Source: Salpingoeca rosetta (Eukaryota > Opisthokonta > Choanoflagellata > Craspedida > Salpingoecidae). Taken from it: DNA of 15,000 bases. Below the pieces are notes generated by a model. The model was given only the letters and a program-made list of their open reading frames with translations, searched no databases and was not told the DNA's origin. Both the position numbers and the translations under genes were made by a program. Shown here piece by piece: positions 8,923 through 15,000 of this stretch; position 1 is the stretch's first letter; each line of letters opens with the position of its first letter. The stretch is from positions 651,215-666,214 of the forward strand of contig NW_004754907.1 of the NCBI RefSeq assembly GCF_000188695.1, given 5' to 3'.

Positions 8923-11257
8923 GCGCGCTTTGGTGTGCGAGTTCCTTTGTGTGCGTGTATGTGTGGCTGTATACGTGTGCGTGTTTCTGTTTGTGCGTGG
9001 GCACCATCGTTTTGCTCGCCCATTCTCAAGCCCTTGCCTAAACTTCGGCCTGCGGTGTGATCCACCGTCTCACAACAGATGCTGCGCTGGAGGAGGCATC
9101 GTGGGTAGAAGAGGACAAACACATCATCATCCTCAGTGATGCGGGAAAGCCCATCTACACCAGGTGAGGCTTGACGATTGCGGTGTTTGCTCATGCCAGT
9201 CTTCGCTGCATCTCGCTGTTGGGCACGTACATGCATGTTCTCACGCATGTGTGCGTGCGTCCGTGCATGCGTGCGTCCGTGCGTGCATGTCCTCATACTT
9301 CTGCGTGTGTGCTATGCTGTCACAGGCACGGGAGCGAGGACATGATTGTGACGCGGGCTGGCGTGATCCAAGCGCTGATCTCCTTCATTGAGGAGAACTA
9401 CAGGCGCCCGGACGGCACTCACGGTTCTGTGCCCTTCCGCCAGCAAAAGGAAATGACAGAGGACGAACGCGATGAACTCATGTACGCGCTGTGTGTGTGT
9501 ATGTATGTGTGTGTGTGTGTTGTGTGTGTGTGTTGTGTATGTATGTGTGTGTGTTGTGTATGTGTGTGTGTGTGTTGTGTGTGTGTGTGTGTGCTGTGTT
9601 GTGTGGGTATTGGTGCTGGAAACGCTCGTTTGCTACTCGTTTGCTTGCCATTCGACATCCCCTCACCCATACCTCTCCCAATTATGCAGGTGGTTCAAGG
9701 CTGGGGAGTTTTACTTTGTGTTTCTCGTCCGCTCGCCGCTGTATCTGCTCATGGTCTCAAAGACCGGCGAAGCCGTCAAACACGTGCGTGGTGATGTGGT
9801 GTGTGAGTGAGTGAGTGAGTGAGTGAGTGAGTGAGTGAGAGAGTGTGAATGAGTGTGTGTGTGTGTGCGTGTGTGTGTGTGTGAGTGTGAGTGAGTGAAT
9901 GAGTGAGTAAGCTTGTGTGTGTGTGTGACTGAGTGAATGAGTGAACGAGTAAATGGGTACGCGCATGTTTCTCTGCCATTGCAACTCTTTCAACTTACAC
10001 CTGAATCAACCCCCCCCCCTGCACACACGCACACAGTTGAAGCAGCAGCTTGAGTACGTGTACAGCCAGCTACTGTCCATCACGACCCTGAGCCACATCC
10101 AGCGCGCGTTCCACCGCTGGTCCAACTACGATCTGCGCTGCCATCTCGCCGGCATGGAGAAGTTTACAGAGCATCTCATCGACCGGCTCCAAGCGTGAGT
10201 TGTGTGGTGATACTGTGGTCATGCAGTGTGGCGTGGTGGTGAACTTGAGCCACAAGTGCGGTTTTGCTTGTTCCAGCATTGCGTTTCGTGTTCACTCACG
10301 CGTATCGTCTCATGCAGTCGCCACTTTCTAACCCCACCCACCCTTCTCTCCAACCCCTCCCAATTCCCACCCCAGCGACTATGCGTTCTTCCTCAATGCG
10401 TATCAGTGTCTGCCAATGGATCCGTCCGTTCGCGACAAACTTGGCGCTCTCATCCAGCAGCACAAGCAGAAGGTGGGTAAGGTGGCTTGGTGCTGCTGCT
10501 CGTGGTGGTGGTGGTGGTGGTGGTGGTGGTGGTGGTGTGTGTATAGATTGTGTTTGCGGGGGATACCATACCTGCGTTTGCTGCTTGCTTCTTCTCGTCA
10601 ACTGACCATCCTCCCCACATCCTCACCGTGCACCATGTATTAACGCCACCACCCATCACATCACCTCACCTCACATCACATCACCGCACCTCACCGTCGT
10701 GGCAACAGGAGGTCGTGTTTGCGCTTGTTGTCGGCAACGGCAAAGTCATGTCCCTCATGCGCCCGCGCCGCTTCCCGCTGAAACCGCAAGGTGCCCGTGG
10801 TTGTGATTGTGGTGGTGATTGTGGTGGTGGCCGTGGTTGACATGGTGGTGATGTGTGGTGTGTTGTGAACAGTGTGTGTATTTGGTGTGTGAATGTTGTG
10901 CGACGTTAAACAGTGGTGTACTGCAATACCAACTTGTGTTGCTGGGCCCCCTCTTCCATCCTTGCTCACCCCATCGCCCCACACCCGGATCCCCAACACC
11001 AACGTGCGCCACTAGACATTCTGCTGATGTTGAATGTGGTGCAGACGCCAACGCGGTCGTTTGATGTCGGAGAGACGTGGATGCCGCTCTGTCTTCCGCA
11101 CTTCAACTCGTCCGGTTTCATGCACGCGCACGTGACATACTTGCACGAGGAAGAAGGAATATTTCTCCTCCTCCTCTCCAACAAGCAGGACGCGTTTAAA
11201 ACCCTCTCAACCTGCCGTAATGAAATTGTCTCGGTGAGGCTACAAATATGCGCGCGT

Positions 11258-11351
<94 letters not shown>

Positions 11352-11801
11352 TTACGTCTGCTATGCGTGGAAATGACAACATTGCGTCTTCTTTCGTGTC
11401 ATTCATCTCATCCTCCTCCTCCTCCTCCTTCCTCCCCCTCCTCCTCACCGCCGTCACCACCACCACCATTACCACCACCAGTCCCTGGCCGACAGCAAAC
11501 TGCTTGCCGGTGTTCTTCGCGCCGTCAGAGCAGAATCCTTCAGAGTTTGTACGTTCGCATGCGTTGGTCGAGGGATGGGGGGCATTGGGGGCAACTGTGT
11601 GTGCTTGTGCTTGTGCTTGCATTGACAGCTGATGCGGTGATCCTCTTTCATTGCACACACACACACACACACATACACACACACACACACATACGCACAC
11701 ACACAACACACACACGCACGATTCATCCCATCTTCACAGCGACGTTGAAGATCCCTGACTTGCGGCACTTTGTGTACAAACACATCAAGACAAACCAGGT
11801 G

Positions 11802-11844
<43 letters not shown>

Positions 11845-12731
11845 CAAAGTCGCACCGCGTTCCCCTCCTGCCTGTCTTGCGTTCCCAACTTTCACGGTCA
11901 TGCACGGATCTACTTCTTCACGTCGCTCTGTCACACACACACACACAATCTCTCCCTCTCTCGTGCTCTCTCTCTCACTCATGATGCTGCTGTCCCTGAC
12001 CCCTCATTCACATTGATGTGGACTCGTCACCGCCTCCGCCAGTTCACGGTGCCGGCGCTGGAGCCGCCGTACTCGGAGCCGGACGAGGAGAGAAGGTGCG
12101 AGATGGTCGTGCATGCGATGCTGTTGTTGAGGTGATGTGTGACATGGTGCACGCCTTCACGTTTCTTGAGCATGACATGCACCTACACACACACACACAC
12201 ATGCGCGCGCATTGCTACTTTCTCAGGTTGTTCTGCCTGTATCAGCACGTGGAGAGTCAAATGCACGCCAACAATCGCCCCGTTAAGCTCTTCTTCCGCT
12301 CATCGCTGCAGGAGGCCGTGCTGGGATGGGTGAGTGCTCGCTTGTGTGCGTGCGTGTGTGCGTGCGTGTGTGTGTGTGCGCGTGAGACACTCGCCCTTGC
12401 ATTTCTTGACGACGAGACGCTTCAATTGACACACGCACACGCACACACACATGCACGCACAATAACACCACACACACATGCACGCACACACACATGCACG
12501 CACAATAACAACACACACACATGCATGCACAATAACAACACACACAAACACACACATACATAAATACACACCAACACCTTCGTGCAGGCGACTGCGACGT
12601 TTGAGCTGTATGCGGTGTTTGATGCGCTTGCCACAAAGCAGACGGTGACAGCGTCTGTGTTGGCGCTGTTGAAATGGATCAAGAAGTCCGAAACACGCCT
12701 CTTTATGACCTCCCCGCAGCTCACCTCGTGA
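7976..12731 (+). CDS. MON1: Vacuolar fusion protein MON1 (Rab7 exchange factor subunit), 13 exons
   Basis: With CCZ1, MON1 forms the exchange factor that loads Rab7 during Rab5-to-Rab7 endosome maturation. Exons: 7976-8474, 9079-9163, 9326-9481, 9690-9783, 10037-10194, 10376-10472, 10709-10790, 11016-11233, 11482-11548, 11740-11798, 12043-12095, 12227-12329 and 12588-12731. All introns are GT-AG, phases match at every join, and the total is 604 residues. Residues 1-165 are an acidic, disordered tail (DDDEDMDDDDAGEND). The first longin domain starts near 180 (KHIIILSDAGKPIYTR) and includes the family motif NYDLR; the second starts near 364 (EVVFALVVGNGKV) and contains CLPHFNSSGF; the third starts near 523 and ends with WIKKSETRLFMTSPQ, like human MON1 WVKKEEDRLF. 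LRHFVYK and FTVPALEPPYS are also family signatures. Start: the ATG at 7976 is preferred over 7865, which adds a hydrophobic leader unsuited to a cytosolic protein. Confidence 0.94.
8506..8556 (+). repeat. Poly(T)19 followed by a TG array (MON1 intron 1)
   Basis: Nineteen T (8506-8524) followed directly by about 16 TG units. The second copy of the downstream direct repeat at 8890 is also preceded by a T-rich stretch. Confidence 0.95.
8530..8603 (+). repeat. 74-bp exact direct repeat, left copy
   Basis: TG array plus a unique 3' part (GCGCGCTTTGGTGTGCGAG and following) that matches 8890-8963 base for base at an offset of exactly 360. Confidence 0.95.
8604..8889. other. Non-repetitive 286-bp segment between the direct repeats
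   Basis: Unlike the rest of MON1 intron 1, this is complex, AT-richer sequence without microsatellites. It contains a short perfect hairpin (CGGCT, loop, AGCCG, near 8850-8864) and no long open frame. It does not resemble a tRNA, 5S RNA or spliceosomal RNA that I can recall. It looks inserted, since the repeat copies flank it. Confidence 0.5.
8890..8963 (+). repeat. 74-bp exact direct repeat, right copy
   Basis: Identical to 8530-8603. Flanks diverge at once on both sides (base 8889 versus 8529, base 8964 versus 8604). Confidence 0.95.
9490..9605 (+). repeat. TG/TATG array (MON1 intron 3)
   Basis: TG array with interspersed TTG and TATG steps that begins eight bases after the intron 3 donor at 9482. 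Confidence 0.9.
9802..9954 (+). repeat. GTGA tetranucleotide and TG array (MON1 intron 4)
   Basis: Perfect GTGA run followed by mixed TG and GAATGAGT units. It occupies the donor half of intron 9784-10036. The acceptor half has a short CA run and C9. Confidence 0.9.
10502..10537 (+). repeat. (GGT)n array (MON1 intron 6)
   Basis: About 12 GGT units near the donor. The acceptor end of the same intron (10640-10700) is ACC/CATCA-rich, i.e. roughly complementary. Confidence 0.9.
11265..11350 (+). repeat. (TG)43 array (MON1 intron 8)
   Basis: The longest uninterrupted TG array in the window, 86 bp, starting about 30 bases after the donor at 11234. Confidence 0.95.
11654..11719 (+). repeat. CA array (MON1 intron 9, acceptor side)
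   Basis: CA array with a few CATA and CGCA interruptions, ending about 20 bases before the acceptor at 11738-11739. It is complementary to the TG arrays on either side of it in introns 8 and 10. Confidence 0.95.
11799..11843 (+). repeat. TG array that includes the intron 10 donor
   Basis: The donor GT of MON1 intron 10 is itself the first unit of this TG run of about 22 units, so many alternative GT registers exist after CAG at 11796-11798. Confidence 0.95.
12429..12575 (+). repeat. CA-rich minisatellite (MON1 intron 12, acceptor side)
   Basis: Repeats a longer unit of CACACATGCACGCA followed by CAATAACA, about three to four imperfect copies. The donor half of the same intron (12343-12385) is TGCG/TG-rich and therefore complementary. 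Confidence 0.9.
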
Positions 12732-13343
12732 TGATAGTGGTGGTGATGGCGGCTTGTTGTGATTGTGGTTGTCACTGCTGTGTTCGTCGGCTTGCAGTGT
12801 GGATCGAACATGACTTGTTGTTGCTGCTGTTGTTGTTGTTCATTAGATTGACATGCGTGTGTGTGTGTGTGTGCATGTGCAGCGTGTTTTGTGCGTGGGT
12901 ATGCACTCGCAGCGCGGTGTCGTCTGTTCGCATTTTGTTGTTTGTTCCACAACATTGCACCTGATGGGTTGACTCTCCGCCAATTGTGTGCGAGTGCAGT
13001 GCTCTCATTCGCCAAGCAATATAGCAGCCTTCCGTTCGAAGCACATGCCACACTTTCTGGCAGCGTGCTGCGGCTTGTGTTCAAGCCAGTTCACCGTCGT
13101 TGCTTTGTTTAGTTGGGGTTAAAGTGATGCCATCACAAGACTATCTGCCTACAACCGCAAACACAACGTGTGCACGCATAATAATGTGTGCGCAGCCATT
13201 GAACACAACAAACAACAACAACAAAACGTCAACAACGACGACAACAACAACGACGACGACGACAACAACAACAACAACAACAAAACACAACATCAACAAC
13301 CAAACACGTGTCAGCCTATGCATGTTTCCCACGCTACACGACG
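12732..13343. other. Convergent 3' region between MON1 and the TNPO3-like gene
   Basis: 612 bp separate the two stop codons. It contains a TTG run (12811-12842), a short TG run (12857-12872) and an AAC/GAC array (13205-13293). Open frames such as 12861-13112 have no domain support. No AATAAA signal is evident. Confidence 0.5.
13205..13293. repeat. AAC/GAC trinucleotide array
   Basis: Imperfect AAC array with blocks of GAC, close to the 3' end of the minus-strand gene. Confidence 0.9.
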
Positions 13344-13594
13344 CTACGACCCGTTACCAACGGGCTCGTCCTTCTCAGCATCAAACAGCCGCGCGTAATA
13401 TTTCATCTCGCGCACAAACGCGCGCACATCTGTCGCTGTCGCAATCGCCGTCAACATGTCTTGGATGTGGCGCGCCTGCGCCTTGTTCGGTGGCACCTCC
13501 GCAAGGCTGACAAGTTGTGAGCCGGGGGAGGGGGTGTTAGATCATGCGTGTGGGTGAGAAGGGGTAAGAGAAGGGGTAAGAAAAGGGGGTAGTG

Positions 13595-13675
<81 letters not shown>

Positions 13676-14709
13676 CGCAGAGTGAACACGGTCACACAAG
13701 CGTACAAGCAACCACCACCACCACCACCACCACCACCATCGCGTGACCACTGCTGCCTGACCATGGTGCGCCGGTTGCCCAGGAGGCGATGGCGTCCTGC
13801 TGCAGTTCCATCATCGCCCACAACACATCCGCAATGTCCCGCGCATTCGACGACACAATCCCGCCTGAACGCACGTTATGTGTGGGTGCGTGTGTTAGCG
13901 AAACCACAGCCACGCATTCACGACCGCAATTCAACGAAGCCCTTGGCAATGCTCCCATCCGTCGACCCCATCATTTCATCCGTGCTTGGCATATGCTGCG
14001 TCTCACCTGATAGTGCCTCGATGAGTTTGTGTGTGAGCGCTTCGCCTTTGGTCTGCAGCAGCTGCATCAACCGCGCTTGCACCTCCTCTGTTGTGACGCA
14101 CGTCGGAGGGGATGACGGGAAGAAGAGATATGAGGTGGGGATGAGCGTTGAATGTAGGGTAGGGGGAGCATTGATTGGATGGGACAGGGTACAGTGGAAT
14201 ACAACCGACAAGAGAACAATGTGAACATGACCAAGACCAAGACCAAGACCAAGACCAAGACCAAGACCAAGACCAAGACCAAGACCAAGAACAAGAACAA
14301 GAACAAGAGCAAGAACATGATTCTCAAGGAACACCACCACCATCACCGCCAACTATCGCACCTTGGTGTACAAACTGCTCATCGGAGAGGCCCTTGTAGT
14401 GCATGGACCAGAGGCTGGCGAGAAACGTGAAGACGGGCTCCGTGGCGTGGGAGGACGGGACCAGCACCGCATGCAGCGACAACTGCACAGTGGTGGTGTT
14501 GGTGTAGGGGGAGGTGGGCGTGGTGGTACGAGAACAAGTTGCAAGGCAAGGGAGGTGTGATGTGAGGTGAAATGAAAATGGAATCACAAAGCAATAATGG
14601 TGGCTGTCCTGTGTACACAAACAAGACGCAGGCGCGACACAAACACGACAACGAGTATCAGACCAAAAGTATGATCCAACACCACAACTGATGCGACACC
14701 AAAGCCCTC

Positions 14710-14790
<81 letters not shown>

Positions 14791-14953
14791 CCAACAACAA
14801 CAACAACAACAACGGTTGTGGCACTCGCACATCAAGGATCTGGTCAAGCAGCGGAAACTGAAGAATCTGCAGCGGCATCGAGCGAAGAAATTCGTAGTGC
14901 ATCCGGAAGAAGTCTTCAACCATGTGCGCCTGGCGCGGGAGCGAGGGCAGGTC
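13344..14953 (-). CDS. TNPO3: Transportin-3-like nuclear import receptor, C-terminal five exons (partial)
   Basis: TNPO3 is an importin-beta HEAT-repeat receptor that carries phosphorylated SR splicing proteins into the nucleus. Minus-strand exons in order: 14831-14953, 14362-14482, 14007-14087, 13762-13864 and 13344-13506 (stop TAG at 13346-13344). They encode about 41, 40, 27, 34 and 54 residues with matching phases at every join. Similarity to the human C-terminus, from memory: MVEDFFRMHYEFLRSMPLQI against VDDLFRLATRFIQRSP; ARDIADVLWAMMELQQ against LPDVAEVLWEIMQVDR; and the final VRAFVREMKYYARLF against VCWALRDFTRLFR. The acceptor at 14954-14955 shows the gene continues upstream beyond the window; roughly three quarters of a protein of about 920 residues is missing. 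The donor of the 13762 exon (gtcagg) is weaker than the others. Importin-13 is a less likely alternative. Confidence 0.87.
13597..13674 (-). repeat. (CA)39 on the coding strand (TNPO3-like last intron)
   Basis: Uninterrupted TG array on plus, so CA on the coding strand, in the acceptor half of intron 13507-13761. Confidence 0.95.
13710..13739 (-). repeat. (GGT)n on the coding strand (TNPO3-like last intron)
   Basis: About ten ACC units on plus, GGT on the coding strand, close to the donor at 13761-13760. Confidence 0.95.
14231..14316 (-). repeat. CAAGAC hexanucleotide array (TNPO3-like intron)
   Basis: About ten CAAGAC units on plus, then a block of CAAGAA and CAAGAG variants on the side nearer the donor. 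On the coding strand this is TTGGTC/TTGTTC. Confidence 0.95.
14710..14812 (-). repeat. (GTT)n on the coding strand (TNPO3-like intron)
   Basis: About 34 AAC units on plus with one ACC variant. On the coding strand it is a TTG array beginning about 18 bases after the donor at 14830. Confidence 0.95.
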
Positions 14954-15000
14954 CTGGCGATGATGGTAATTGTGGCCGTGTGGGTGTGAAGGTAGGTGAG

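Noticed and set aside
8890..8970. Open frames rich in VCVC, HTHT and similar dipeptides here and elsewhere (for example 9419-9810, 11256-11984, 13451-13821)
   Set aside because: They are translations of TG/CA microsatellites in introns.
12861..13112. 83-codon plus-strand open frame after MON1
   Set aside because: Starts in a TG repeat, no domain; MON1 ends naturally at 12731 with its conserved C-terminal motif.
1..15000. CRISPR array, prokaryotic IS or phage content
   Set aside because: Repeats are simple eukaryotic microsatellites without spacers; coding regions are split by GT-AG introns.

Overview
The window is nuclear DNA from an intron-rich eukaryote with fairly GC-rich exons and very many intronic microsatellites. 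There are no operons, ribosome binding sites or prokaryotic mobile elements. Short phase-consistent GT-AG introns, opisthokont-like versions of MON1 and transportin-3, secreted Cys/Thr-rich proteins and a lone LRR-type gene would suit a choanoflagellate-like protist (Salpingoeca/Monosiga grade). That placement is inference, not proven by the sequence.

Layout. (1) 127-343, minus: first exon of a secreted protein that runs off the left edge. (2) 1150-3953, plus: a five-exon gene for a secreted protein with a signal peptide, two tandem six-cysteine modules, a run of 38 threonines and a seven-unit beta-propeller-like domain. Its first exon has a one-base frame break at a C5 run (1218-1222). (3) 3954-5440: a convergent 3' region without a convincing gene. 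(4) 5441-7711, minus: an intronless 756-residue LRR-like protein, perhaps with an F-box-like start. (5) 7712-7975: a 264-bp G-rich head-to-head promoter. (6) 7976-12731, plus: a 13-exon MON1 orthologue of 604 residues; every exon join keeps phase. (7) 12732-13343: a convergent 3' region. (8) 13344-14953, minus: the last five exons of a transportin-3 (TNPO3)-type nuclear import receptor whose 5' part lies beyond the right edge.

The genes do not form one pathway. MON1 is the Rab7 exchange factor subunit of endosome maturation, TNPO3 imports SR-type splicing proteins, and the two left-hand genes are secreted or cell-surface products. The most unusual global feature is polarised intron repeats: on the coding strand, TG/TTG/GGT arrays lie near donors and CA/ACC arrays near acceptors, in genes on both strands. 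These arrays are mutually complementary, so they could fold introns or loop out exons. Other points of interest are the frame-broken six-Cys/propeller gene and a 74-bp exact direct repeat around a 286-bp non-repetitive insert in MON1 intron 1.
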